NCBI GenBank assembly: GCA_019009955.1
Contig: CM032229.1
Location: 76,925,001-76,989,000 of the forward strand
From: Riptortus pedestris
Taxonomy: Eukaryota > Arthropoda > Insecta > Hemiptera > Alydidae
Direction: 5' to 3'
DNA length: 64,000 nt
Part shown: positions 10,676-23,014 of the stretch, one piece after another
How positions within the stretch are numbered: the stretch's first letter is position 1
How the letters are laid out: every line of letters starts with the position of its first letter
The notes under the pieces: model-generated
Seen by the model: the letters and a program-made list of their open reading frames with translations, nothing else
Database searches by the model: none
What the model was told of the DNA's origin: nothing
Program-made: the position numbers and the translations under genes

Positions 10676-12220
10676 TCTGGCGAAATAGATGGCGTTTAGA
10701 GGAAGCATTAGCAATTTCTAAAGTGGCCTAATCAATGTCTCTGTGAAATAATGTCACAGGTTTGGAAGTAAATACAACATAATGGGCCAGTTCAATTAGA
10801 CGTTCTTAAACCATTAGCATTATTTACTGCACTAAATACCCTACCCCTCGTATTTTGTATAGGTGCGTTAAAGAAATATATACGTTTTCAATTAAATTTC
10901 CATTAACTTCTGAATATTTATGGAAAATTAAGTGCAAAACAAATTATTTATTAAAACGAATGCGTGGACAGTTAAGTTAGCAATCACAAATACATGTGTA
11001 ATGAAGCAACATTACAAAAAGCAGAAGATGATTAGGATAATACCTATTAGCTATAAAATAATCAGCAGTATCTTCCATAATACATCACATAGCCTTAGCA
11101 AGCAGCAAAAAAGGTACTAAAAATCGATAGCAATGCAATTAATTTTCATTATAATTGAATGATTTATGAATTAGCAACTATCATTTTAAAATTTTACCCA
11201 AAAATTAATGTCGCAGTTACCAATTATTAATATATTACTTTCTTATAAAATTTTCAGAAATTAGATTTATAGGGACTCAGTAAGCCATGTGAGTTAAGCC
11301 GTTGGTCTCCTTACACTTGGTAATTATGGAGACGTGAGTTCAATTTGCTATTTAAAAAGTGACGAAATAAATAAAATTGTTAACACCGTCCTAGCTATAG
11401 GGATAACTATAATAGCTTACTGTATTCGTTAATAAATAAAATTTGTAAGCCATGTACTGATTTCGGTATTATACAATAAATTGGATAGGGAACTTCACTA
11501 AGTTATATTTAAAAAAAAAATATTAAATGTTAGTCAAAGTTTATGTAAATAACAATAAATGCTCTGGGGTGAAATAAAAATCAACATGCTAAAAAGAATA
11601 CGTAAACCCCAGAAAAACAATTACAAGAAAATAAATACGCTTTGTTATAAATGTTGCGTAAATGAAAAATGTTGATAAATAATGAAAGAATGCATACAAA
11701 ATTAGGTCTGGTGAGGTCAGGTAACTAAAGAAATGACAAGTAAACACATTTAAACGAATGAAAAATATCTGATTTTCAATAATAAAAATATTTTAATCAG
11801 ACATTAACATTAACAATTTGAAAAAAACTTACGATCTCCTAGACTCATTTTACTTTTACAGGAGGTAGCCCACTTGACAAATATGAGGTACATCATTTAA
11901 TTATTACTCAACACATTTGTATCGGAAATATTTGAAAGACTATAGAATATCTAGTAAATAGGTAAAAATACTTAGTAATTTCATTAAACATAGTAAATAT
12001 TTCACACAATTGCGTCAGGAAACTGAATACTTGGCACATTACAGTAGTTAGATTATTCACTTTAGCTCATTCATAATTGTGCTTTCAATCAATGAAATAG
12101 GAATCTGTTGCCTAAAGTGCATACCCATTATTAACAGGAATGACACTATGGATTTTATTAAGTCTGTCAGTAGGCTTTTGTATTAGTGATAACTAAATTC
12201 AATCATAAAAAATAGTTATT
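10676..12220. other. AT-rich stretch with one diverged SINE only
   Basis: Apart from the SINE at 11278-11405, no reading frame or repeat was recognised. Confidence 0.45.
11278..11405 (+). mobile_element. tRNA-derived SINE, diverged 5' portion
   Basis: The head GTAAGCCATGTGAGTTAAGCC matches the family A-box region, and GAGACGTGAGTTCAATTTGC is a degenerate B-box region also seen in the copy at 25056. The body then decays, with only remnants (ACCGTCCTAGCTATAGGGATAAC) recognisable. Confidence 0.55.
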
Positions 12221-12221
12221 T

Positions 12222-12344
12222 ATAATGCAAGTGACGAAAGTAGATCATTTTACAACTCGAGTGAAACGTTTACCCACACGAGCGAAGCGAGTGTGGTAAT
12301 TTCACGAGAGTTGTAAATTCTACTTTCGTCACGAGTGTAATATT
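12222..12344. repeat. ~120-bp palindromic element
   Basis: The arms AAGTGACGAAAGTAGA...TTTACAACTCG and CGAGAGTTGTAAA...TCTACTTTCGTCAC are inverted copies that extend outward to ATAATGCA / TGTAATATT. The centre contains its own palindrome CACGAGCGAAGCGAGTG (near 12276-12294). The whole could fold into one long hairpin, as in palindromic MITEs. No target duplication could be assigned with confidence. Confidence 0.75.
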
Positions 12345-12722
12345 AAATTTTTTCTGTAATCGTGTAATACATGATCAGATCTAACCAGAATATGAACAAA
12401 ATTAGGATGTTGTGAAGATTATGGTATGTTGTTGGTAGGTTATAAGCATGGTTGTGAAAGGTTATAAGCATAGTTATAAAACAACTAGTAGTGATTGTGA
12501 AGTAGTGCAGTTATAAACAAGTGCAGGTTATAAACAAGGAAGGTAATTATTATTATATTTAAATTTTAAAATATATTGATTATTTCCACCAATAATTCAT
12601 TCACATTTCAATTTATTTTGTTAAAATAAATTCTTACAATGTTAAGAAACATTTAAAAGCATTTAATTTCCAACTTCAAATTATTTTTTAATTTATACTT
12701 ATTACTAATTAAGAAGGCAATT

Positions 12723-12748
12723 CACTTTCTTCACTTGTGAAGAAAGTG
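12723..12748. repeat. Perfect 12-bp stem-loop
   Basis: CACTTTCTTCAC, a 2-base loop TT, then GTGAAGAAAGTG. A third direct copy (ACTTTCTTCACT) follows at once, and GGCAAT / ATTGCC flank the group, so the structure is nested. Confidence 0.8.
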
Positions 12749-12907
12749 ATTACTTTCTTCACTCTATTGCCAAATGTTTCACTTTGTTTACTCATTTCAG
12801 TTTAGTAATGTTACCATTATTCAACGATTACAGAAAAAAAAATATCATCATTTTGGACTGCAACTATTTTGATAGAATTATGGAGGCATTTTACGTTTTA
12901 ATATTTT

Positions 12908-13022
12908 ATTATTTATTTATTAACGTCCACTTTTTGTTACAATGGCTAATTGGGGCAAGTTGTCTACAGGTTAGTACCCTTGACTAGCCAGAGTGGGACT
13001 GAGTACTTTAATTAATGAGTTC
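12908..13022 (-). mobile_element. tRNA-derived SINE, 3' half only
   Basis: On the minus strand this is the family 3' body: AGTCCCACTCTGGCTAGTCA, ACTTGCCCCAATTAGCCATTG, and the terminal AAAAGTGGACGTTAATAAATA. The tRNA-like head is absent, as in 5'-truncated retrocopies. Confidence 0.75.
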
Positions 13023-16000
13023 AATCTAAATAGATAATGTTATGTAGTGATATTTTAATTTCGTCATTGAATGCCTTTAAAAATGTTTTTATATTTTAAT
13101 TCTATTTCCAAAAGACAGTTCTTTTAGTCAAAACAGACATCCTTAAATTAAAGTTATATATTTATATAAGTATTATATTTGTATACATTATAAGTAATTG
13201 CATCAAAAATAAAAGTCAGCCTTACCATTGACACTAAATATAAAAGTGTAAAGCTTCATACATGGAGCTAAAAAACAATAAAGAAATTTTTCTGATAACA
13301 TAATTTCTCAAGTTATTTGACACAGAGCATCGGGTGCCATAACATACCCAGTGTTATTTTCACGCATTCAGAAATTCAAACTTGGAAAGGAAATCACTTT
13401 TGAATAGGAGCTAAAAAGAGAAGCAACATAGCGATGCTCTATATGGAGGAAGAAAGCAGAGGTCGGGCGGAGTGAGGTGCTCAGTTTATGATGGGCCAAA
13501 AGAAAAGAGCAAAAAGCTTTCCTGATAACCTCTAAAACCTTTTACGGCTATAAAATGCTCTGGCTTATGGAAGTAGGGGAGATATTACCGCAGAATTTCC
13601 ACTGGAACCCATTCCTCGGCGATAGTGAACTTGAGCCATGTAAGCACCAACTAACCAACGTATTTTTTATTACTCTCCCCTTCTTATCAGAAATCACTAA
13701 GATTTTTATTAAATATAATATAACGCTCAAGATATCGAGCCGTTAGCTGAAAATAGTATACTCGCGAGAAAAGTGATAGTAGGTTGACAGAAGGGAACCC
13801 TGCTTTCTTATGGAATTTTTGATATTTTAAGAAATAAATTTAAACCGTTTAAGGAAAAAAGATAATAGAACGTGTTTGGGGATATGTCTGTAAAATGAAA
13901 ATGGTGAAACCGGTGAAAATTTAATGATTCAAGAAAATGACTTACGATTTTAAGAGCATTCTTTTTGAAGAAAGCTGAACTCATGAAAATAACCTGGATT
14001 CATCCCATTAACTCAGTGAGAATAAGACCAAATGGCATATTAAAGAATATTCATTTATTGGAGTTTCATAACTGTGGTGATTTTGATCAAAATAAAAGTT
14101 TTAAAAATTCAAAAAAAAAAACACAGAAACAAAAGTAATTTAAACAACAATAAAATCAAACACAAAAACTGTTATAGTCTATTTTAGTTTGTAATATGTT
14201 TGAATCAATAGTGTCTTTTGACGTACGTATGACTAGAGGCTTGACGTATGGTTTTTCCATGTATTTGATCAAATTTATATTATTTAAAAATTCTTTGACA
14301 CATGGTGTGTCTAATGCTCTGCATTTTAAAATAAATTTTAAGGAGATCGTTCTTCTTCTGTGTATCTAAAGGGCTTGATCTACAGGCTACTCTCTCTCAG
14401 TCCTGTGTACTAACTAATGTCTATGAAGACATTAGTCGCTTGGAGTAACAATAATACTTAACTACTATTATAAAACCATTTTACTTACATGAAATGAATA
14501 ACAAATATTTGATGTGAAAAACATATGTAGAATGAAAGACACAGATGATGAATCTCAAAAATATATGTTCCAAATAAATCAATACAGCTAGAACCAATAG
14601 TTGGGAAAAATCCTTTCTCTCCAATAATATTTTGTATTAACATTTTATTTTTGGGTTCATAGGCATCAATAGACTACAGGCATAGACAAAAATAATTCTT
14701 CCATAATTTCGAGAGTATTTTCAACCTTGATGCTATTTTTCTTATAATGGTCTAAAGCATGAAAAAATTGTTCCCCGCTGAATTTAAATAGAAACTCAGT
14801 CAAACCTTAGGGTTTTATTTATATAGATAATGTATTACGATTATTTATTTTTGATGCCTACATTGAAAATGATATGCATAATTACTAAAATAACCGAAGA
14901 TATACATATAAAGGTACTTGTGCTAGAACTCGGCTTAGGTCTAGCGGCGTGCGTAAGTTTATCCACATTATTTTTCCTGCGTTCCAAGCAGGAGAAACAG
15001 GTAGTTCTTATAACGCTAGTCGGAACACCGGAAAAATATATTGACACCGATGGAACTAAGTCCAGTTCTATTAGCGGAATGAAGGCTCAATGAAGGAGTC
15101 TAAAACACCAACAGAGGAGTATTAATAACCTCATATTGGGGTATTTTCCGAATAAATATACAAGAATAACGTTTAAGAGTGTGCCGGTCCTCGAGGAGGA
15201 AAAGGAATAAACCTTTTTTTAAAAAAAAAAAAAAAAAAAATAGGAGGTAAGGTGAAAGGAAAATCGGAAGGAGAATCGTTGCATGACGAGCTGAAGATAT
15301 CGAGAAAATTGGGCGAATGATTGATGGACTCGCCGTACAGAGGATAAAAGGTAATCGAGGAACCCCAGTCCGTCCGTCTGGAGCAACACTTCCATTTCCG
15401 GGTGACAGAGTCACGTCCTCAGGATGAGGAATTAAACTACTTGATCAGAGAGGGCCAGGTAGGGGAGGGCATATGTCACCAGAGTACGTGATCTCCGAGC
15501 ATGGGAGATATTTGTAATTGGCGACACGAGTAGCGGGTGTCGCAACATTTAGTACATCATTAATTTTGCCCAAAATTCATTTATAACCCCCGGTCAAGGC
15601 TACAGGAGTTAACAAACAAAGAGAAATGTAGATATGATGTTTGGAGATTAATTTTAAAAATAGTCACTTTTCAAGACATTTAGAGCCACAGCTAAATTAA
15701 GAAACTTAAGCCTTTATATCTTTGAAGTCGGTGTAGGGTAATACTGTATGTATGTGTGTTTGTCCAGCTAACTTCACATTTGTAATATGACGCAGAAGGT
15801 GCAAAAAGTAAAAGAAAAGATTACGCTCATCAAGGAGGACATATTATATATTGACATCGGGTAGCCAGCCATAAAGTCACAAAATATTGTATACATTTGT
15901 ATTACAGCGATCTTCCTACGTAGTCATTTCGTCATTTCTACAAATTTTAATATTCCACGTAACGTGCTTGCTATATATAATGGTAAATAATAGCTTTTAT

Positions 16001-17990
16001 GTTTCATCAAATAATCCATTATTTCTTAAATACTTAAAAACATCATATATAAATTGGCCACTGTCGGCTAGTAGTTCCCAAGAGTTTGTGGCCCATGGAT
16101 ACGTTATTACTTGTGTGCAGTCAGTTAGTATTTGTTTTACAGTCAGCGTTCTGTTGCAAGCACAGTACGTGAAATATAAGTTTTGCCTCCTTCCAGTTTA
16201 ACTATTTATAGTTTTTCTTTTATTTCTTTTTTTTATTTTTTTTCTCCCTTGTTGTAAATAGACTAACAATTTATATTTAGTTTTGCCCATACTATTTGTT
16301 TTGTACATTTGTAAAATTTAGCTTTTAAATATTTTAATATTTATTTAATTTTGTAAAATTACATTTTAACATGTTAAAAGATGAATCGCCATTGTAGCGT
16401 CATCGCAAATAAATAATAATATTAATACAAATTTTAACGCATCTACAAACTATCTGATGGGCCCAATATGTTATGGTTCTTTCTCAAAAATCAAAACATT
16501 TAATGGATTGTTTTTAAATTTAAAATAACTAATTTTGAATTACAAAATACCTACTGTAAAAGTCCATGCCTACTGAACATGCAATATTTCCGTTGCTTGT
16601 TTTTTGGTTAAAAATATTGCTTAATAATTTAACAAAGTGGAATAAGCAGTTATGGGCAAATTTTCCGTCACTCTGGGTGATCAAGAAACGGTTAAATAAG
16701 AGAAACGGAGCATTAGTAGTGTCATAATAATTTCCGTATAGAGTGCACTTAATGCACTTGGGGGGAAGTGCATACAGCGATTAGGCTATTTAGGATTAGC
16801 ATCGCTTTCCTCTTTCCAGCCGTATCCTGTCAGCCGTGAAAGTAACACAATCCACTGAAGCTTTCCAGGCAGATTTTCTCCAGGTGACAATGTATCCGTT
16901 CTGTATGAGAGGAACACCATTTCCATTCAGAAAACCCATTATGAATACCGAGAGCCGTGAAATTGTGATAAAGGGAAGCCTTCCTACTAGTTTATGTTAT
17001 GAAAGTTGAAATGGTTGCTATTATGAAATGTTTTGCATCTAGCCCCACTTCTATGTGATCTCCTATTCACCAACCATCGAAACTCTGTTAAATTACATAG
17101 CTATTGTTAATTGGGTTTTACACACAAAGTAATCATTTCATTTCAACAGTTCCCGTTCTGAGAATGTATCAAAATAAATACATAATAATTAGGCTAGTGA
17201 GATACAAACGATTGTTAAAACAACAATGAAATAATAAAATACGAATTCAATATGAATAACACAATACAAGGTTCGGCATTAGAGAATTTATTTTGGAGTA
17301 CGTAATTATTCAATAAAGAATTCTTTCAAACGTGGATCCCAATTGTTGAGTCACCCATTGTGAAAAATTAATTATTTTGATTACACTCATACTCTATTTT
17401 CAAATCATTTATTTGATTCTGCCAAAGAGAAGACTAAATGAGGTTCGTTTACGTTTATTCACTATGATGATTAGACAGAAGGTCAAAAGAAATGCGGTAT
17501 GCAGATGACCTTCCACGAAGCATTGCGAACAATCAGCTCTTCATCCGATGAAACCTAGAAGGTTAAAAATCTTTTCCTGCGTCAATACTGTCCACAGCCA
17601 ACGATAGTGTATTCTGGTTGCTAAAGATTGAACTAATATGTCGACAAGCAGTTTACCCAGAAGAAGTTCAGTCTTTATTATGTTTGAAGTCTAAAAAGAA
17701 GACGTGAAAGACAGGCATAAAGGTGGGCAGAAATGACAGGAAAAATGTAGTGAAGATAGGCCAGAGATAGAAATGGTTGGATGAAGAAGACCGAAAAGAT
17801 GGCAAAGACTTCGGCTTCCTAGAAGACTGCTCACCTCTGGATGGTGTACCACTACTACTGTCTAAAGGGAAGGTCAATGTCTTACTTGTCTTACTGGCCT
17901 TAATAAATAGAATAATGATAACTATACAATTGAAGATGTAATTAATTACTTTCTCTATCACAGTTTGGCTTAATATTACATTTTAGCAGA
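13023..17990. other. Long stretch with no recognised gene or mobile element
   Basis: Reading frames reach 104 codons (for example 15100-15414 minus and 15887-16201 plus), but none shows a recognisable motif and their composition follows the local background. A less AT-rich patch lies at about 15180-15560, after an A-tract at 15222-15240. The patch at 16790-16930 is also more balanced in composition. No splice or polyadenylation context was convincing. Confidence 0.4.
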
Positions 17991-18110
17991 TTTCCCTTAA
18001 GAGAAATCAGCTATTGAAGACGTACTCATGACGGAGTTTTCGAATTTTTTCTTCAAATGTCCATCGATCCTATCTAGTAGATGACGAATATGAGGTCGGT
18101 TCAAAACTGT

Positions 18111-18164
<54 letters not shown>

Positions 18165-18356
18165 TATATATATTTGTCTGTTACCGCTCTAGCGGTCGTA
18201 ATTTTTGTTTGATCGTTACCAAAATATTTAGTCGTTTTATGTAAAAAGAAAGATCTAGTTCGTTAACGGCTGAAATCGGACTAGGGGGAGGAGGGGTTTA
18301 GAGGGGGAGAATTTTGAAAATTCGAAAATTCCCAGCCCCTGCGTGACGGATTTTTT
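17991..18356 (+). mobile_element. HINE-like element with large internal deletion
   Basis: The left end TTTTAGCAGATTTCCCTTAA, the conserved arm, (AT)n at 18114-18160 and the G-rich tract (GGGGGAGGAGGGGTTTAGAGG) are all present. The sequence then jumps from TTCGAAAATTC straight into CCAGCCCCTGCGTGACGGA, the hairpin end. The deletion removes the core, the right subterminal repeat and the first arm of the hairpin. Confidence 0.8.
18114..18160. repeat. (TA)n microsatellite inside HINE-like element
   Basis: About 23 TA units at the family microsatellite position. Confidence 0.95.
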
Positions 18357-18461
18357 ATTAGTATTAAGTATTTAACAATTTTGTAAGTTCATAATAATTA
18401 ACTATAGTCTTAATAGTTAATTGATATTATTTATGAACTATTTCGTTTATAGCACCTGAGC

Positions 18462-18686
18462 GGCTCAGGTTGGCCATGTGAATTAAGGCGTCGGTCCTAA
18501 TCTCGCGTGGTAGATCTAGAGTGGTGGGTTCGGTTCCCGCCCTGGGCTATAGAAATTTATTTAGTGAAGGACTCATTAAATAAACTCCTTAGGCCCTTCT
18601 TGGCTAAAAAAGGGGTGGTAACCTGTAGATAACCCGTGCCGACTAGTTATAGTAGCATAAAGTGGACGTAAATAATAATAATATAT
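18462..18686 (+). mobile_element. tRNA-derived SINE, full-length copy
   Basis: One of the most complete copies. The tRNA-like head has an A-box region TGGCCATGTGAATTAAGGCG (18471-18490) and a B box GGTTCGGTTCC (18528-18538), the internal RNA polymerase III promoter of tRNA genes. The tRNA-unrelated body follows (ATTTATTTAGTGAAGGACTC, TTGGCTAAAAAAGGGGTGG, CCTGTAGATAACCCG) and it ends AAAGTGGACGTAAATAATAA. The head cannot be a working tRNA gene because it runs straight into the body and lacks a clear acceptor stem partner. It sits about 100 bases beyond a HINE-like copy. Confidence 0.85.
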
Positions 18687-18689
18687 AAG

Positions 18690-19475
18690 CATAATAAAGG
18701 CTACTTTTTATTCATGATCTTCAAAGTATTCGGTTATTAGTGTACTTAACCATCAAGACCTTTATCAGCCCATGCTTAATTTTATTAAAATGAGTTATTT
18801 TCACATTATGGTCACAAGTATAGTGTGCACATCTTTCTTATAACAAATACTTAAATACTGTTACTACTTAATCATTCTGTATAAAGTTCCCTCGTTTCCG
18901 CCTTTATTCTAGCGAAGGAATATCCGTTTTTCCTCTTATCGTCGCCCGTTTCCCAAAATCCGTTCGTTCTTTATTAAAAAAAAAGAGCTGAATGGCACCC
19001 TGGGACAAAAGGAGGGCGGAAGAAGACAAAGGGTTTTATTACTTTTGCATTTTATACGATTTCCTTTGTGCGTGAAGCCTAGACCGTCGTGGACCTGGAC
19101 CCGCTCCAGCAGGACCAAATCTCATTTTTACTCTGGAGATTTCGTTATGGCCCAATAGCTCCCTCCTCTTCTCTTTCACTACTCCAGATTTTTTTTTTTT
19201 TTAAATTATTCCCTTCGTTTGTGACAGTTTTAAAAAGGCTAACTTTAACTTTGTAGTAAATTTTAAGTAACAAACATGGAACGCCTGAAATGGATATGTA
19301 CCGGACTCAAGAATAAAATTCATACTCTTATGCTGGCCTCCTAAAAAACTTTTGAATTCATTTTCTTTTGTACTTGGGTAAATATTCTTCACCAGGGTAT
19401 TTGTGTAGATTTAGGAATCCAGAAGCAGAATAAGATTTCACAATCTCAAAAAATGTTCCTAATATGAATTTTAAA
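18690..19475. other. No recognised feature
   Basis: AT-rich with a T-tract at 19190-19202. A 60-codon minus-strand frame at 18936-19118 has no recognisable motif. Confidence 0.45.
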
Positions 19476-19562
19476 AGGTCAGTCACGCAGGGGCTGCGTA
19501 AACTAAACAGACTTCCAGTCTGAAGTTTAACAATAGATAAATCTACGTACTGGTAACATAAT
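19476..19562 (-). mobile_element. HINE-like element, isolated hairpin end
   Basis: GGTCAGTCACGCAGGGGCTG with an intact hairpin stem (ACGCAG / CTGCGT) and a mutated subterminal repeat (AACAGACTTCCAG). The following bases match type a rather than type b. The match stops at about 19562. Confidence 0.7.
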
Positions 19563-19845
19563 ACCACAATAAGAAGTGGATAAATACAAACGGTAACAAT
19601 CTTAATAATCTTAAAATTTAATAATCTCCCGACAGGAAGTGTCTAAAATGTGAACAAACCGGTCTGCCAACCTCTCATCCGAAAGAAAAACAATTACTGA
19701 AATATATTAGAATATAACATTAATTTTATTGAAAACTACGTACTATATCAAGTACTGTAATATATAATAAAACAGAATAATTTTTATCTCAATCAATCAA
19801 ATTTTAGTAGTCCAAAAACTTAAGACAGGATGGGGGAGACCAGAA

Positions 19846-20337
19846 CATATTTGCATGTATCTCGTGCAATAAAGGTCTCATGAAAACAATATTTGGTATT
19901 TAAGCTTCGAATAATGTGGTGTATTCATTATGTAACATGAGTAGAAGTGGGGATTTGCTGGAGGCTGAAAACTGGAGAAATATCTCGGTTTATATTCAAA
20001 ATAGAGAACAAATGTATATAAGAATGTTTAGAGTACTTGTAATAATATAATTTGCAATAATATTGCTTCTATACAATTTTTCAATCCGACTTATGGTAAC
20101 GGAGATATTTCGAATTTACGAGAATTCCCTTCTAACCCCCCCCCCCCCTCGGACACTGGTCCGATTTTAGTCATTATCGAACTTGATCTTTCTTTTTACA
20201 TAAAACGATTATATATCGAGTTTGGCATTATCGTCATCTCCAGTTTAGGATCGATGGATATTTGACGAAATATTTCGAAAATCGCGGCATGAGTACGACC
20301 TCAATAGCTGATTTCCCTCAAGTGAAATCTGCTTAAA
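19846..20337 (-). mobile_element. HINE-like element, type b body and microsatellite-side end
   Basis: Starts with a diverged CATATTTGCATGTATCTCG, continues through the AAATATCTCGGTTTATATTC word and the C-rich tract (20139-20152), and ends with the terminal CTGATTTCCCTCAAGTGAAAT. The AT microsatellite is deleted: the sequence passes from CGAGTTTGGCATTA directly to TCGTCATCTCC. Together with 19476-19562 it could be one element split by about 280 bases, or two fragments of different subfamilies. Confidence 0.75.
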
Positions 20338-20339
20338 AA

Positions 20340-21545
20340 ATCTGTAATTCTTTAGGATACATTCAAGGTTTTCTAATTTAATTTGGTAATTTACAAATTT
20401 CATAACGAAAATTCAGAGTTTCGTTTTGAAAGTTCCTAATTCAACTTAAATATGCTAAAAAGTAAGAATCGATCCTAATAAATAAATGAAATATGAACAA
20501 AATGTACACTTAATGGATCTATACAGGCGAGTAGTTAAAAATGAAAATAGTGAATCACGAAATTAGATAGGGTATAACATTTAGAGAATTTTCATCCATA
20601 ATTTATCTCTCGCTGAATAATCAAGTTGCTTTTCACTCCAGACTAGCTCCAAACAATTAACATAAATAAAAGTGTATAACTTATATTTTTTAGTTAGCCA
20701 ATATAACTGAGATTCGATTGACAAAAATGAAATAAAGTTATTGGTGTTATTACATCACTGATTAATGGTCTGGGGGTGTAGAGGAAGGGAAGGGCTTTTC
20801 ATGCAAAATAGGCATTTCATTTAGATGCAATAGGATTTGGAAATAACCATCAGGACATCAATGAATTTATTACATCGATTTTCATTTTACATAATAAAGT
20901 GACTTACCTTTGATTTACATTTCAATTATAAACATTATCAGAATTTTAGTATTATCCAGTTTGTTATTATTGTATTGGGGGAGTGTTAGAACATTGAATT
21001 AAATTGATAGGGAAATCGTGGAATACCAAGAAGAAAGTTAATCTACTATTATTATAAAAAAAAAAAGTTTTTGTATTTACAAAAATGAAACAAATTTCTC
21101 CAACACTACATATTTACATGAATCCAATAGCGTTAACTACAAAACAGACAAGCAAAGAAAATAATTCCTACATATGTACATATAATCCATATCCTACAGG
21201 TTCAATGAACACCATTCCTGAACCTGGTGGTTTTCCCCTAAAACCCTCCCTCACCTACTCACTCATAACTAATAATACAACCTGGGTGAGTGAGACAGTG
21301 CCCACATGAAATCTTGTTGGTACGTAATTTTGTGTTGTGTTATTTTATTCTTTTGGGAAATTTTTATTTTTAACACACAAAACATGGTTAACAATTCTCG
21401 GTTTATTTAATATTGTAGCTGTGAAGAATGATGCTAAAGGTGTCCAAGAATTATACTCATGTCTACCATCGAATGTGTACTTGTAGCATATACCCAACTA
21501 TCCTAAATATCTTTTCTTTTGTAGTGACGGTAGTACAACTCTAGA
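20340..21545. other. No recognised feature
   Basis: AT-rich. A 74-codon frame at 21085-21309 shows no family resemblance. Confidence 0.4.
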
Positions 21546-21548
21546 CGG

Positions 21549-21577
21549 CTTGATGATGGTGCCTTTGCATCGAAAAC
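21549..21577 (+). other. Hammerhead-like module, single copy
   Basis: CTTGATGA-T-GGTGC-CTTT-GCATC-GAAAAC: a five-base-pair stem with one G-T pair lies between TGATGA and GAAA. It follows the same order and has the same extra base as the motifs in the foldback elements, although the first core base pair position reads TT instead of CT. Probably a decayed retroelement 3' segment. Confidence 0.4.
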
Positions 21578-21579
21578 GC

Positions 21580-23014
21580 TTGCCAACTGTACTCGACCAT
21601 CAGCCAGTGATGCACCGACAGATATGACTACAGTAATATTGTAATTGTTTCAATTTATGAATAGACATATTCGAGTAAAAATTGATTGATGTTTATGATG
21701 CTTAATAATTAATATGTAATTACTACAAAATATAAAACTAAATACATTCATTGAGTCAGGTTACTGCAAACGCCACAAGACTAATGAAAGGAACCACTTG
21801 ATATTACATAACCTGATAGCAATTAGCGAATACTGCTCAGTATATAATGAGACAACCTTAGACAATGTAAGTTCAACAGAACTATTCTGAATAACGGAGG
21901 CTTCCCCAGATGATGAACACTGTTCCCAAATTACGACGAGAAATTGTTCATAGTGTGCAATCAGAGGTAACACAGATGGTTCTGGCAATCCGTTCGAGCA
22001 GAAATTGAAATATCCAGTCACCTTCAGAGTAAACATGAAGCTTAATTCCAAGATCAAATAAAAGACCCCTGTCACCTTAAGCCTGGGTACTCGAAATTGC
22101 AATACAATTTACTAATATCAATACTCTGAATGAAATTAGAATAAAAATAATAAAAGCAACGTAACGGCAACAATTAAACTTTTTAAAAGATCGATAAGTA
22201 ATTAAATTTAACAAAAGCAATGAATAAGTTTATAACACATGTAATGGGGTGCATTCAGGAATTGGTTTTTAAAATTGAATTCATTCAACAACTTAAAATT
22301 AATGAGAAGTGTTTTAACCTTATCAATTAGTGATAATGGAATTCAGATTTTTTTTTTTAATTATCCATTATAAATAATTATTCTTATTTTAGATATATGT
22401 TGCTAATTATGTTGAAATGAGTGTGTTTTATTTACTAACTGTCTTTAATTATATACTAAATTTTGTTATTATTTGGTCTCTCTCCACTTACCATAGTATG
22501 GGAAGTGGTATTCTCTTGTCAAAATACATTCAAGAGACTTTGAAAATGACGCACATAACAACAACCACAACGGATTAATAGAAAATAAATTTCTGGTTGT
22601 ACTTCATTTAAAATTGTTTCGTATACAAGTAATAAATGATATCTCTATATATGGTTCCAATACGGCAGATCAAAGGATGTCAGAACATAATTTTTAGATA
22701 TTTTTATGATAAGCCGATATATACCTATATACTTTTTTTTTACCTCTAATAGGTTCGGAGAGATTTGCATTTTTTTATTTCTTGCAGTCGATTTTGATCC
22801 AAAACGGAGATGGAAAACTAGACATAACAATACCAATGTGAAATTCTTGTATTTTGAGGCAAGATGTTTTGAGATATTTACATACCTTCGTCACATCGAA
22901 ACTAGTCGTAACGGTTCAGGGAAGGTCAAAACGAAAATGACGACGAATCAAGTAGATTACTTCGTAGAAACAAGTGAATATTCCCGGTTACCTCATAGTG
23001 CCAACAAATTGATA
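21580..23014. other. No recognised feature
   Basis: The longest frame here (22706-23143, 145 codons) continues into the HINE-like copy that starts near 23015, so it is a chance frame. Confidence 0.45.

Noticed and set aside
14830..15093. 87-codon frame with a hydrophobic segment
   Set aside because: One hydrophobic run (VLVLELGLGLAACVSLSTLFF) is the only feature; no further support and an antisense frame of similar length overlaps it.
18462..18545. A tRNA gene
   Set aside because: A- and B-box sequences are present, but the segment is the head of a repeated SINE, runs directly into the SINE body and has no proper acceptor stem.
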